The position numbers and the translations under genes are program-made. A DNA stretch of 64,000 bases from Acridotheres tristis (Eukaryota > Chordata > Aves > Passeriformes > Sturnidae), in NCBI GenBank assembly GCA_037013685.1, contig CM072887.1, positions 49,031,154 to 49,095,153 on the forward strand, read 5' to 3'. Under the pieces are notes generated by a model. The model was not told the DNA's origin, searched no databases, and saw nothing but the letters and a program-made list of their open reading frames with translations. Of the stretch, positions 28,101 to 42,430 are shown in pieces. How positions within the stretch are numbered: position 1 is the first letter of the stretch; each line of letters starts with the position of its first letter.

Positions 28101-30219
28101 AGCCCTGGATCGCAGCTCCTACCTGCCTCAGCAAAGCTCTGTTTGAGTTAGGCAGTGCTTACCTAGGCAATGACTCCCTCCAGAGCACAATGTGAAGCAC
28201 AGATTGTCCCTGGAGGGTGCTGTGTCATGGGAAGAAGAGAGTATAGTCCTAAGGACATGAGCCTCGTGTGCCACCTGCAGCCCTCATATGAGCTCCTATG
28301 CCTGCTGCATGTAAACAACCTAGAGCTCAGTTTCAGCCTGGGGAGTCATAGAAATTGCCCAGATGTCCAGTGGCTCAGGTAAGTTATTCTACCTTGACTT
28401 TACCAGGTAAGTCTTATTTCCTCTCATCCTGTCTACCTTCTTATTTCAAATGGATAGCAATATGGATACTCCCCCCAATAGCAATTCCAACCCACCCCCA
28501 TCCCCTGACTCTCACCAGCTGGACAGAACAAAGGACCCTCTGGAAATCCCCTGGCAGACAAGGAACAAAAGAGGCCCTGATGATGAGCTGAGAGCACAAC
28601 CCAAATATCTGCACAGTTCAAGTTGCTGAAGATCAGAATCTCCCCTTAAGTGCACATCTTGCTCAGCCTCATAGACATCCTTTCTAAAATTCCTGTTGCA
28701 GGCCAAGGTGGTGAAGGTCATTTTTTTGTGTTTCTTTTCAAGTTGCATCACTGTGTGCAGCCCAGTACCCCCATCCCTTCCCTCCTAAGGTGCTCCCTTT
28801 AAGAATATCCCAAATATCCCCCATGCTCACTGATTACAAGTTGTGTCATTACAGACCCTTTTTAGAAGGATGCTCAGTACCCTCGACTAAACTACTTCTG
28901 AGATGTGACATTGAGGGAAGGAAGAGTTTAGCTGAGTTTAAAATAGCCTGAAGTTGATAGGCATCCCTGGTCCCTATCCATTTAGGCAGTACAGAAAGCC
29001 AGAGCTCTCTGGAGGGCTAGGTAATGGTCTTGAGAGTGTCTAAAATTAGACAAAGTACATTTGGGCACTATTGAACATTTATCCAAGCTGCAGTGAATCC
29101 TCACTTCCTCAACATAACTTTATTGCCAATGTCTATAGCTGAAATGCCCCACAGTTGGTTTCTTGAATAGAAAAGGCATCTATACATTATCCTTTCATGG
29201 ATGACAGTACTCCTGGAATGTGTTAAAGATTTGCCTAGTGGTCTTTGTCTCACAGTCTGCAGTCTCCCTCACACTCATGCTACCCCAGATTTCTGATGCT
29301 GGTGTCTCTGGGCTACCACATACAGCAAGTTAGGGATTCAGATTTCTCTGGCAGAAAACGGCAAGTTCTGCATTTGCACCAGTGGTCTTCCTGATGCTTT
29401 TCCCTGGCAGCTTCCCTTCCAGGCTGAGGGACCAAAGTGGGTTCATTTGTTGTACTTCTGCCAAAGCTTTTTGGTGCTGTGTTATGGAGGATTGGACTAA
29501 ACGTGAGGTGCTGGTGTTTAATGTGTTACACAGATCAGACTAAATTTTTGTATCAGGAATCTGTACTTATTGAGGTTTTGTTGTTGTTAGGTTCTTTTGT
29601 TTTGCTTTGGTTTAGTTTTTGGTTGTGTTTTTATTTTAAGAGATCAAACAACCCATTGTCTGGAAAAGGAAATTATTGCATGTGGGTTTGGTCTGTGTAT
29701 GAGAGGAAAGTTTCTGAGTTGTAACTACATTGTTTCAGGACTTTCAGTTCTTGGCTATCAGTCCTTTTCTATTCCCACACTACTTGTTTGCTTTCTGTCT
29801 CTCTCCTCCATCCTCCTATTTTTTTCTAATACATGTGGTGTTGCAAGAAGGAAAAAAAAACAAAAGGAAGGAAAGATGGAAAAGAAGTAATAGGGAGAAA
29901 AATAAAGCAAATATTTTTAAATGCAATCTTTGTCAGGCTTTTACTCTTCACTTTCAAGTAGATGAAATCTCCTGACTTCAGAAACCCAGTCTCTTCTTTC
30001 ATTAGCTTTGGAGAGGTGGATCAAGATGCTTGTGCCTGAGAAGGGTGCTTCATTGCCACTCTCCATCTCCACAGTGACTAACTGTTCCAGTTCTTCAATA
30101 GCCCTCATCCCTGTACTATCCCGACAGTGACAGCCACAGCAGTGATGCTGCTCTCCTCTCACTTCTGCCCTGTGAATCTACTTTTTCACTTTCACCACAC
30201 AAATAAAGAGAGGGAAATT
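25111..30219. other. Gene desert, no gene recognised
   Basis: A poly(A)/purine tract lies at 25198-25241. A T/G-rich low-complexity stretch lies at 29571-29640. Open frames up to about 110 codons on both strands have no domain. No LINE, LTR or RNA gene is recognised. Confidence 0.6.
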
Positions 30220-30560
30220 AGACAGCAGTCATTCTCCACTTTTGGAGGTTTTCCACCCTCCCCCTTAAGAAATGAACCGGCTCCACTTGCCTGGGAGCCA
30301 GGTTTCAGCAATGCTTGCGAGGGAGCTGAGGCTCACAAACAGGGGCTGTCATTTTTATTTGCCCACCGCTTCCGTGGGGTAGGGAACAACAAAACGCCGG
30401 GAGAAGGAGCGGGGCCGGGTGAATGGGTTTCCTGGAGGCTGGCTGGCCCCAGGGTGCAGTAGGTGTATAAAATGCCATTCAAGCGATTCAGCCCAAGAGG
30501 GTGCGGCGGACGGGCAAGGCTGCTCCCTTTGAAGATGCTTCTGTCGTGCTGGAAATACAG
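30220..30560. promoter_or_regulatory. CpG-enriched patch, candidate enhancer
   Basis: In an otherwise CpG-poor desert this patch carries many CG dinucleotides, especially at 30361-30420 and 30480-30520 (words like AACGCCGGGAG and GGTGCGGCGGACGGG). It is too short for a classic CpG island. Unmethylated CpG patches in deserts often mark active or bivalent enhancers. Confidence 0.35.
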
Positions 30561-33500
30561 GAGAAAAGCACAGCTTCTTTCAGCTGTCCCCTTTTGTGTG
30601 CTTTCCCATACGAAACTATGTTGCCACCGCTGCTCTGCACTTTGTTATTATGACAGGAAAAAATGAATTTCTAATGAGATATCTGTGCCAGCTGCAAGCA
30701 CCTTGTGGATCTCCGTGGCCCAGGAGCTTTGTCAGCCGCCCCTTGCTAAATGTGAACCAGCCTGGGGGAGGACGAGACTGTCAAAGCACAGCCCCTGTGA
30801 AAAACCCTTTTCTGTACAAATCTGAACAAACGGAAACACCCTGGTTTCTCTAATAAGCTATGCTGTGACATGTCCTCATTTCACAGTGATCGACTCCAGG
30901 GACAGAATGGGCTCCGGGAGGCTTTAACAATGTGCAGGGAGCCCTGATTTTTAAAGGCAAGGAATGGTACACGTAAAATTGATTAATACCCTCTGATTCC
31001 CAGAAGGCTTTTCATATGCAATGCAGAAAATGTTTTGCTCAGCCCCTAAAATGCAGCTGCATCTCCCAAAGCCTGCGTCAGCTCTCAGGAAAGCCACAGG
31101 AGCATAACCACTTTGGAAAACTCTGGAGAGAGGGTACCACATCCACCATCTGCTTCAAGCTGCTGGGCAGGCTGAGGGAGCTCGTGTCTGTTCCCAAAGA
31201 GGATTTCAGCAGCCAGTTCAGAGACTGAAGTTTTAGGAGCTGTTCAGATATTAGCACTGGCTTAGCCAAGCAGCACAGAAATGTATTTGCTTTCTTGTGA
31301 GCTGTCTCACACAAGTGGCTCCCCTGTCCCATACGAGTGGCTTTTCAGTGTGCCTTGGGCAGTGCAGGGCCACTGAAGCCAGCAGCACTCTCTCCAGCAC
31401 CGGTAGGGCATGTGGGGTTTGCTGGGGATCCCCTTTTCCCTACACTTGCTGATCAGGCACATTCAGCCAGTGATATAGTGAGTGATTCACTGCAGGGAGG
31501 GGAAATCGAGGAGTTTTGTAGGAGACCTAAGAATGAGTTTGATCCAGGTTTTACCACTGTGTTTCCTTTCGATAAAAAGACTCACCTGAAATACAGCTTT
31601 TCTGTCTTTCTCCAGTTAAAGGCACTGCTTTTCGCATTGATTAATTAGCAGTAGCCTTGGGCATTTGCACGGTGAGTATCAACACTGTAGCTCCTAAGGG
31701 CTTCTTTATGCTGATAAACTAAGCTCAAAGTGCAACTTGCCTAAGTCATCAAATGGTCTTTGGTACCTCCGCTGCCTTAAAGAAACCTCAAGAATTTTAC
31801 CAGTTCTGATACTGACATCCTGATCCTGACATCCTACATCCGCCACACTGACATCCTCTCCTTCTGCTCGTGTTGATGGACAGAAATGAACGAGCAAGTG
31901 AGTGAGTGACTGGGGGTAATGCCTCTGCAGGTGGTGGTGACATTGATGGAGTATGATGGATGAGGGTGACAGGGCCCCACCCCACCCACTTGCTCATGTG
32001 CATGACAGAAGGTCCTGCAAGCCAGCCCCTGATCTCTGAACAATGCCTCCAAGTACGTATTTGGAAGTGTAAAAACAATGGGTTTGGCTCCAGCAGTGAT
32101 TGTGCTACAAGTTTGGAACCATTTAATGAGTTGCTAATGTGAAAATAATTTTCTTTTCTGACTTCAGAATGGAAGGAGTAAAGACAGATGGCCCCAAATG
32201 CAGGGAAATGCAGCCATAGAATTGGTAATGGCTCTGCCAAGACTTGAAAGGCAGCTCATCAGGAAAAGAGGATGTTTCTGCCACTGTCAGAAATTGACAG
32301 AAACCCTCTGATTTTTTCCCTTATTTTCCCTTTTTCCCCTTTAATCTCTCTGGTTAGGGCATTCCTGCCATTCTTCACGAGACATCATCAGGCTGGTGAT
32401 TGCAGTGGCAAAGCCTAAGCTGCTGTTTCAAGTTGAAATGCATCCTGTAGAGGGGAGGAGAAGATGTTCCTGGCACATGCCAGAGAACACAACTGATTGC
32501 TAATCCAGATACAGGGGGATGTATTCGGTGATTGATCATTAGATCTCAAGTGTCAAAAGGAAAAAAAAACCTACAGCTCTTGGGAGACCACAGCAATACC
32601 AAAAATGTCTGCAAGGAATGTCTGTGTCTTGAATAGTTTTTTTTTGTTTTAGATGCAGATTGGAGTTAGGAAGAGACATTTGGCATTTAAATGGGAGCTG
32701 TCAGTTCTGCCACGTTGTCTAAGCTCTCTCACACAAACAAAAACTGCCCAAAAAGTTCCCAGAAAAAAGAAAGCTCATATTTTTATAAATAAACACCACT
32801 GAAATAATCAGTCAGGGAAGAAAAGTCAAACAAATCTGGTAACATCTGATTTCCATGAAATTACAGGTCCTTGCTAGCTATGAACGAGCAGAGCCACATG
32901 ACAAGTAATTTTTTACTGTCAATGTCCCTTTCAGGAGAGCTCTTTTTGGGCTGCCATTCCTTTTAAAATCCAGGGGGTAGATTTCAAAAGTAATGAATAG
33001 TTTCCAGTGCCCAGTCTGACCTGACACAAGCAAAACGTGAAGTTGTCTTCATTTTCAGAGATGAAGTGCTTAATGTTTTCTGAAACCCAGATGTCAAGGT
33101 AAAATTGAGGTATCCAAAACAACTGAAGGACTGGCAAACCCTGCCTATGCCAAGGACTAGAGAAACAAGCTCTGAAACCCCACTTGGAAGTCTAGGAGCA
33201 TTAACAGCTTTCCATTTACCCTCAAAACCTCCAGGCTTTATTCTCTTACTCTTACTTCCCCAAGCTCTCAGAGAAGAGATGATGGGTCCTTTCTGCAAAT
33301 ATGGGACAGTGGTACCTCCACTGTCTCCAGCCATGCAGAAACCCACTCAAACCCAAAAGCACAGTAGTCACACTCTCCCTGAGCACAAATATGTGTTGAT
33401 GTTTACTGAACTACATAGTATATATTTATTTTGAAAATATCTAAGATTATTCCTACAGTTCTGTCATTATTATACAATTTATGAGTGTATGAGTTATCAT

Positions 33501-34689
33501 TATAGATCTTCCTTATCAGAGCTTCTTTCTTCTCAGAAGGAGGAGGACATGAGTAAACAGAGACAGGACTGCCTGCACCTCTGCTTTTGGACACCTTGGT
33601 CAGGATCTATAAGATGCTTTAGCTGAAAAGAAGATTGATATTTGCTCGATATCTTCAGAGGCCATTCATGTTATAGCCCCTCTGCAGAGAGGGTCTTTGC
33701 TCATGAAAAAGCCCAAGTCCTGTGCTGGGAGATGAAGAGATCGGATAGGAGAGACAGCTCCCATCTATCTGAAACTGATACCACATCAGTCAGCACCCCA
33801 AAAGAGAAGGAGCAGACCTGGTTTGGCAGTGCTGAAAAGAGGGCACGAGGATCCCTGTGCTCTGTGGCCAGCACTGGCAGTGATGGGGCCCACTCTGCAG
33901 ACATGACTCCTTTAGAACAAGCAGGGCTCACAGATACATTAATCTTATTTTAAGCAGCAGTTATATTTAATTCTGTGACGGTCTTCTATTCCACTTCTGA
34001 CTTACTTTAGGCAAGGTACCTGATCCTCTTTGCCCACCTACCAGGCTGATTACCTAGCCAAGTTTGATTTCTGCACAAAAAAACACGGCCACATCATCCC
34101 TCTGAGCTATGGCACAGCACAGAGTGCTGCAGCTGGCAGCAGTGCTGGTGGCAGTGCTCTTAGCAGAGGCTTAGCTGCAAATCCCTGTCTTTTCAAGGAA
34201 GCTCATTATAAACAATTAGAGAGGTGTAAGATAATCCTTTGAGACTAGATCGTGGCCAGATCTGCTCTGAGAGCACGAAGAGCAAGAGAAGGGTCTACTT
34301 TGCTCCTTCTCTGAATTCCTCCTGTCTGCAGCCCCTGCACTCTGGAGAGTAGTTTAAGAGTTTTGCTCTCTGCAAAGCTCCTGGGGAAAACATTCCCACC
34401 CCATTCCCTCCTACCTACTGTGCCAGTAAAAACATTTACAGCTGTAAAATTCTGCAGGGAAATAGTACTTTTCAGAGCAGCATCCCCATTAAAGATCTCT
34501 GTGGAGACAGCCACCAGTGATTTGATCCATTGCATGACTAGTTTTCACTCACTCGTTCATGTCGGAGCGAAATGGAGTGCTGTGAATCTAAGGCATACAA
34601 GTCATGGAAATGCTCCTCGTGAATGCAAATACTCCTTAAGCTGAAGAAAGGGGCTGTGGCATCTATCACAGATAGATATGTGGAATAAG
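30561..34689. other. Intergenic, no gene recognised
   Basis: Non-repetitive sequence with small GC-richer parts near 31020-31220 and 31340-31440. Frames up to 147 codons (31797-32240, minus) contain no recognisable motif. No mobile element recognised. Confidence 0.55.
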
Positions 34690-34890
34690 CATTGACCAGC
34701 AGCCCCCTGTCTTATTAATAGATGAGAGAGCCATGCTCCTGCTCCTGGGGAGCTCGCTTGGCGGAGCTGGTCTCCAGAGAGCCAACGTCTACAAAGCGCT
34801 AACATCTGGTGCCCATTATTTCACCAGCTCTGTTGTGATTAGTCCATATGATAAGTCTGGCCAATTGCTACTGGTAAGGGATTGCTCCAC
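34690..34890. promoter_or_regulatory. Candidate conserved enhancer with E-boxes and homeodomain words
   Basis: Contains TTATTAAT (34712-34719), CATCTG (34803-34808), GATTAG (34837-34842) and CATATG (34845-34850), plus CCAATTG (34861-34867), in even-composition, repeat-free DNA. CATATG is the core preferred by OLIG-family bHLH proteins, though here the flanks are not the preferred ones. Confidence 0.3.
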
Positions 34891-37679
34891 TCCCTCCACC
34901 AGCCTCCTTGAGCTGTCACTTCTGGTTTGTGGCCCCTGCTAATTTGCCACCGCAATTTCCAATATTTGCTCAAATCCCATAAGGAAATCTCCCTGCCTTT
35001 CAGACAGAAGGGTAGCACTGATAATAAAAAGGGAAGGTTTATCAATTAACTCAAACTGCTCTATTGAATCAGGCTCAAATCCCCTCCTATTTCAATTATG
35101 TGACACTCAAAAAATGTGCTGGAAAAACTTTTGCTCAGGCAAGCGTTTCATGAGGGAACTGGTGGGATTTACACAGGCTTTAACAAGTTAGAGAAGAGGT
35201 TAAAAAAAGAACTCCTCCTGCTTCCCAGAGGCTTTTTCAGTCATTGTGATAGCTGGATTGTGCCCACCTGACGGAAAGTCTGCTTCTCAGAGGTGTAGGA
35301 GTGGGAATTGGGGCCTTCAGACAGAAGCTTCCCCATCATTTTTCTATTCCTTTCTCTTTGTTCTTTTGCTTGTTCATTCCCTCATTATCCTTTCCTTTTT
35401 CCCTTCTTTCTTTTGTTTTCCAAATGTGACTTGCCACACTAGAACACTTGTACTACAGTAAATTTCCATTACACACATCTCACAATAGTGGGGGTAGACT
35501 AAAATGAGTAAGTCACTATGGAACAGAATGGGAATTGCTGGTTTACACAGACTTCTGCTCAAATATGTGAAAATATTCAAAAAATGAATCAGATGGCTTT
35601 ACACATTACGAAGGTTCCTTGAGAAGGTATGAAAGAAAAAACCTAACACAAACAGGCCTAAATGACTCACAATCATACAAGGGTGAAACTTTAAATTTTG
35701 TTAATGGGCATGTAATATTTGCTTGATTAAATAATTCCTATTCTTTCTCGCTTTTACATTATTTTTTCTATAATTTCTGTATTAAGGAATTTTCTTTCAA
35801 GGACAGAGTTCCACAAGGTGAGCTCCAGAAGTGAACTCAGCAAAACCATTAGCTCCAGGCAGTGCCTCATGTTTGTAGCTTTATTACACGTATAATACAC
35901 TTCACTCCTGAAATGTTCAGTTCAGGGCATGTGTTTACAATCTTTATGTTCCATCATAAACTCATGCCTTTCAACAGTGGATGATGTTTAAGCATAAGTC
36001 AGATGTCAAACGAGACAACACTCCATGCTTTTGTGGAGATGGCAGCACTCCATTTTTCTTCTGCTGAAGTCGTTGCAGTGCTGAGGTGATAAGCACCACT
36101 CAGCTGGAAGAGAGGGAAGTTAATGTGCTTCCCAAATGAGTCACAAAAGCAGGGGCCACGAATTCCCTAAGATTTACACTATCTTCCTGGACACTGTCAA
36201 TATATGATTTTGGCTGTGCTAGTCACTTCTAGATTTGACCTATAGCAGATCCTGTGCTCTGACATCAATGGTCATGGCGAACATGGCATTTTGTTCTAAT
36301 AGTGCTCTGAGGAGGCAAGGATAGTCCTGTTTTGCAAGTGTAGAAACAAGGTACAGAAGAGTTAAGTGAAATGCCCAACACTGAGAGGAGAGTCACTGTT
36401 TGTAGGACAGCCTCAGACTTCTCACTCTCTAAGCATTACAGTATCTCCATTTTGTGGTCAAAATGTATAGCTTGTCTGAGTGAACACAGTACATGTGTAC
36501 ATAGATGTAAACAGCTCTGTGTATCACACACCTACACCAAATTCTTGTGATGTTCAGAGATCAGTGAGATGAAAAGAGAGGCTTAACCATAGAGGATGCC
36601 ATGTTCCAGGTAATGATTTGCAGCAAAACTTCTGTGAGCCATCTTGCAGGGATAGCAGGTCTCTTCCCCTTGCTCCTGATGACACTCTGTGTGAGACAGA
36701 GCAATCTTGAGCAGAATACAAAGGCATGTGCTCAGAATCCCTTGTTAAAACTCTTGATTCTCGCATTTGTTATGTTCAAAATTCTACATAGATTAGAATG
36801 CAGATCTGCAGATGGGGGTGCAAAACTGCAGAAGAAGCCTGAATATAATTTCATAAATTTAATACATACTTAGCTGTGCTCCCTTTGCAAGCAGGACACT
36901 TTACTTTGTTATGTCAGTGCAACAACAGTTCCTCATGAAGGATCTGGTGAAGGCCTTAAAGAACTAACAAGTGTTGGCCACTTGTCTCACTGCTGAAAGG
37001 CTTGGTCTCTAATAATAATAAATTCTTTCATGAGACTTTACAACATACCCAAACATTTTCATCTTCCTTTGGAATAGGGCTAAGTTTGTGAACCTCGGGG
37101 ACATACAGAGAGAGACAATGAAGATATATGGTTTGGAGAAGAATAGAGGAAGGATGCAGTGGAAGGAGTCACCAGAAAATACAGAAAAGTTTTGCATTTG
37201 TGTTACTCAGAGTATAAGAGACTTGTATTTGCTAGGAAAGTCACTCCAAAGTGTAGCAGAGACGCTCTGGCCACAGAAGATGGGCTGTGGCCTCAGGTTT
37301 GTCCAAGTCCTCAGCCTGGCCTGGGAGCTGGCCCATATTGCAGGACTCAGCTGATTGCTTTGCACTGTCATTTTTGTGTGTGAAGTATTAACAGTAATTC
37401 ATATTTACATAACTCCTGAAATGCTGAGAAAATAACTTCTTTCAAAGGACCAACCATAAAATTATAATATACTAAGGTAATGCAGTTTGAATTTTTTGTC
37501 TGCCTTCTTGGTTACAGAAGTGGTCCTTTCTGGTATTGCTGATAATGATCCTTTTTGCTTTTTCAGAAATGTTCCTTGCCAGCTTGCAGAAAAGCATTCA
37601 GGTCCCTTTAAGAAGTCAGGAATAGAGGCCTACAAAAGGTTTGTTTTACCATTTTACTCGAGTTTGGGCAGCTCTTACC
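34891..37679. other. Intergenic, no gene recognised
   Basis: AT-rich, non-repetitive DNA with a T/C-rich stretch at about 35338-35420. No frame of interest and no mobile element recognised. Confidence 0.55.
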
Positions 37680-37960
37680 TACTCTGAGCTCAGCTGCACC
37701 AGGCTAATTTCCGTAAGCATCATGTGGTGTTACAGAAACCACATTTTGCCAAGCTGTCAACTGTACAGCCTTCTCTTTGCTAAACAGACTCCCATTAAAA
37801 CTGTCTGCACAATTTGTCAGTTAAATGAGGTACAAGAGGGACGCTCTATTTGCCCCTAATTAGCTGTGCAGACTACCTTTGTCTGTTTGATTAAGTATTC
37901 ACATTATCAATTTTGTTTAATCTGATTCATTTCACACACCTCCCCAGGGACTCAGCCCAT
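37680..37960. promoter_or_regulatory. Candidate conserved enhancer
   Basis: Carries CTAATTAGCTG (37856-37866), CCTTTGTCTG (SOX-like, 37876-37885), GATTAAG (37889-37895) and ATTATCAATTTTGTTTAAT (37902-37920). The density of homeodomain and SOX words within 70 bases, in repeat-free DNA, is the reason for the call. Confidence 0.3.
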
Positions 37961-40900
37961 ACGGTTAACTAATCTCTGATATCATCTCTCATATCAGCCC
38001 GCACCAGTCTCCCACGGCACGCTCTACCCACACACTCACTGCTCACCAAAATCTTTGCTGGCAAAGATTCTTCCCAACCCACGAAACCAACACTGTCTCC
38101 CTGGAGCTGAGGGCTTTAGGGGAAAACACAAAAACCAGTATTGTGCTTGCTATGTTTCCTGGGCACCTCTGCAATGACTTTTTAAATCTGAGAAGCTTTT
38201 CAGCTGCAGCCAGCTGACTCCAGTGAGGTGTGACACGCGTTCTGCACCAGCACACCCCTTCCCACTCCTCACAGATGCCTGCAGTGCAACCTGCTCAACT
38301 CTTCAGCAGGTCCCTGATTTTCACAGGAGACAACGCCAGTGTCCCTATCACACTATAAAATAATACATAATAATGGGGGATGGACTTCAACCAGGAGGAC
38401 CTGCCCAGTCCAATGTTGTTTAAGAGAGAAAAAGAACCACATATATTCAAAGATGATCCCTTTGCAAGCTTGCAAGTGTCCATCTAACTGCACGTTGGAG
38501 AGAGCACAACCCATTTTTAAAGACAGAAAGATTCTCCTGAAAAAAAAATATGGACCAAAAAGATGGTCTCAAAGCCACCTTTGTGGTTTTCCTCAAGACA
38601 CGATCAGAAATAGCTTGGAAGAAGCAAACAGACCTGATCAGAGACCAGATAATGACTAGGAATGAAGAAGTATTGCCTCATCTTCAATGGATCGGTTATT
38701 TCACCACAAAATTTGATGTCCATCTGCATGGAAACTGGGTGCATTCCCATGCACACAATTGACTACACACACATATATATGCTTGCATGCACATTAGCAT
38801 GAACACCATTGAAAATATTTCTAGCACAATTTCTAAACATTCTAAATTTAAGATATTATTATGCTGGCTTCTGTTAAAATTTTTCTTAGAAGATATTAGT
38901 CCAGCTCTTGCCACTGGTCACACTTCTGATAAAAACAAAACTTTCATAATTTTCAGTGACAAGTTTTAAGTGAAAAAAATCAATTTTTGCAATTAGTCAA
39001 TGTACAAACCCTGCCTCACGTGTTTTTGGTGTGTTTCAGTGTGGAAGAGTTTGGCTCCTAATACTTTTCTGAATTGCAATTTTCCATTTCTCTGTTTTAA
39101 AGGAAGAGTGGGATGTAACATGGATTTCAGTATGTCAACTGTCCTAAATTCCTTTCCTTGTGCTACTAATATTGCATGCTTTACAAGAGCAAAAGAAGTG
39201 AGGTGATGTACTCAACAATCAGTGCCACCCTTCTTTGGGTCAAGTTTTCTCATGGCAGTAGATGGAAAAGACCTTTCCATACTCTGATCTGGCTTCTGCC
39301 CTGAAGTAAACACTGTCAGACAGAATACAGGTAGGGAAACATTGCTGTTACTGTTATGCTGCCCAAAACACCCGAGGCTCCATGTACTTACATTGGCATT
39401 AGAAAATAATTTTCAATTATTAGAATAATATTAGAAACATAAGAATATTAGAAAATAATTTCAAATGCTAAATTGCAATATGAAAATCTGTAGAATAGTG
39501 TAGATTGGAAAAGCCATGTACCACTACATTTCACTGAGTTTCATCAGTGTAATTCAAATAAGTTTATTTTACAAATCCCCTGATGACTCTGGGAGAGAGG
39601 TTTATAGCTGAAAAACTCCTCAAAATGCTTTGCAAAAAAATTTTCCCTTTATTGCTCATATTTTTATTTTCTAGAGAACAAACTGTTTTATGGTTAAGGC
39701 AAAAATTTAACACCAAGATCCAACCTTGTGAATTACTTTACTGCTCTTCCCTGCATTAAACTTCAGTGAACAGATAAAACTCACAGGACTCAAAACCAGC
39801 AAAGAACATCTGGCTTTTGGTACTAATAAAATGAGACTTAACTTTTTTTTTTTTTTTTTTAATTTGGAAAGAAAAATGGCTAATAAAATACTTTGCCTTT
39901 GTTATTCCTATTTCTACAGATCTTCAAAGAAACAAAACAAGTTTTGAGCAATAACTGAAGAGAAAACTGGCATGAAATGTCAATTAGATACCAAATTGAG
40001 AAAGCATCCATATTTGGAAGACTATTTCAGTATACATTTTAATTTAAATGCAGGCAAAAATACTGTCCTGAACTACAGTGATAACGAGTAAGTATTTAGC
40101 TGAGTGCATAAACAGGCCCAAAGGCAGGAAGCTGAAGAAATTACATGGGGAAGGAGTAATAGTTAATATTTTAATTAATATTTAAATCAATTAGTCCCCA
40201 GCATCTACAACAATAAATCGAGGAAGTAACAATTTCTGCTAGTATTCTGTTACCATTTCCCCATACTCGTTAATTTCTGTTCTGTGATGTCAGTAGCAAT
40301 GCTTATGCTCATTGGCATTGCCATACATTTTGTATCAATCTAATGAGTCACTCTGAATAGACAGAGCTTTAATTAAAAATGGAATTGAGTATGAGAGAGT
40401 ATAGTTTCACTCCCAGTTGTACCAGTCAGCTCAAGAATTACAACCAGTTAGGAAAGAGTGACTGGACTGGAGTGTGCAAGGAATCTGAGCAGTGAGGAGG
40501 AAGCACCTAAAGTATTTTCACAAAAGGAAAGAAGATGCATATTCTTACAGTGGTAGAAAATTGAGCTTGAAAATCAGAAGTTTGAGGTCTATGAAAATGG
40601 ATGAATGGAAATGAAGAATGTGGATGTTTCATTCCCTTAACTATGGCCTGCCCTGTACATACATCTTTGCATACATGTGATGCAAGACTTTCAGAAGTCT
40701 TCAGAATTCCTAAAGAATTAATAGTAGCAGAAAAATAATTTTCACCATAACTATTCAATAGTAATTGCAACTACAGAGTAGTACTCAGGAGCCTGAGTCA
40801 TGGTCCACAAATCTTTGGCAACAACACCTTAGAAATACAGGGCTGCAAGAGAATCAATGCATCAAGGAGAGTGTATCTGCTGCTTAGAGTCTCCTAACTC

Positions 40901-42199
40901 ATTGTCACATAAAGTGACACCTTGGCCTAACGAAGATGAGTATCGATATTGGGCTTTACTATGGGGTTATCTTGAGTTCTTGTTTAAGCAACTCATTGAA
41001 ACATATGTTTGCTTTAAAATTAATTGAAATCATAAGAACTTGGTTTATGCCAGCCAAATACTTGGATAATAATAATATCTATATTTGGAAAATAACTGCA
41101 ATACAGAAGTTCTGAAAAGCACTTATATCACTTACGTCCTAATCCAAGTTGTATTGTCTGAGTGGACACTGCAAAGGAGAGTGCTACTTTTTTTCTCAGT
41201 GCTCTTAAACTCTGTTGTTGAGCTCTGTGTTTGCTGAGGATAGTTTGCCTGCAGGAGTTTTTCCCATAAAAATGCTTGCAGAATGAGGCTGATGAGTTTC
41301 TAAACTTCCTTCAAGTTCCTATTCTACTGCTGCTCTCAGTTGTACAGATGAAAGCAGGACAAGGTACAATAAATCCGTGGACAGGAGGTTATATGTTCAA
41401 TTACATTTTGAGTCTGGACATACACATCAGTATGCAGTGAAGGAAGAGATTTAAACCTCAGAGCTTCATTAGCCAGCAACCTATAACTGAACTGATGAAA
41501 ACAGAGGGTAACACATCTGCACATCATGGGACATATTCTTTAGGTTTAACAATATCAGCTTTTGTTTGCTGTATGCAATGCAAAACTTGGCTGAACATAT
41601 GTGAACTGGTTAGAATATTACTGCATAATAAAATCAGCATCCTCATTTTTGTAACTGGTGTCATGACTAAGAATGACAAGCACTTGGCATTTCTGATTCA
41701 TGTCTCCTCTGCAGAGTGCCATTCTTTAGGATGTCTGATGCTGCTGTCAGCCACATTCTTTAGGCTCTTGTAAGTTTATTTTGGCTTGTTAAGAAAAAAT
41801 CTTACATTTTTTGGTGAAAACATGACACTCATTGGCTATCCTGGAAATATCCATAGGCTCTGGCTGGCAAATGCATTATATTGAGACTAATGGATTTTGA
41901 AGAGGTAAACTATCACTATTCTATGCTCTAGAGCACAAATTTTCATTCCAGTGTTTTTCAATCTATTGAAAATTCAAATACCACTATTGCTTCACAAAGC
42001 TCCCCAAATGTGTCAGGTTCAAGGTACAAGCATCAACACAAATTATTCCATCAAGTCTGAGGCAAAACAGGAAAATGGAGCATTTTGACCACTTGATGAC
42101 ATTCAAGGGGTTTGGGGCCAAATTTTAGGGAGGGCAAGAAGTAGCAGATGTGGTTTGCTGGGAGATTCATGAGTTGCTCTGTTGCTTTTTCTATTTCCA
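37961..42199. other. Gene desert with an OLIG-type E-box palindrome
   Basis: AT-rich DNA with a T(18) run at 39843-39860, and a short near-duplication of TTAGAAAATAATTT at about 39400 and 39447. The perfect palindrome AAACATATGTTT is at 40999-41010, and a near match AACATATGTG at 41594-41603. No coding frame or mobile element is recognised. Confidence 0.55.
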
Positions 42200-42430
42200 A
42201 GAAACAGTGGTAACTCTGGGGGAATGCAGTCGTGGTTACTTAGCACAGCCAGAGCCTTTCACTGGCATGTCGCCGTCTCCAAAGCTTTGCCAAAAGTCTG
42301 AAGGATCCAGTGATGACCACCAAGTGTCTGACAGGCCTTGGCAAGTTCCCCTAATTAACTTGAGAGCCCTTGCAGAGCTTCTGTGCCTCATAATAAGTCC
42401 AGTCAACATTTAAAGCCATGTTGCAAAGCA
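42200..42430. promoter_or_regulatory. Candidate conserved enhancer
   Basis: Even-composition, repeat-free DNA with a few CpGs (CATGTCGCCGTC, 42266-42277), and CCTAATTAACTT (42350-42361). The stretch resembles a conserved element by texture, but its motif grammar is weak. Confidence 0.25.

Noticed and set aside
39270..39300. GGAAAAGACCTTT word resembling an antisense CR1 tail
   Set aside because: Only about 13 bases agree; the rest of the CR1 3' end and the octamer tail are missing.
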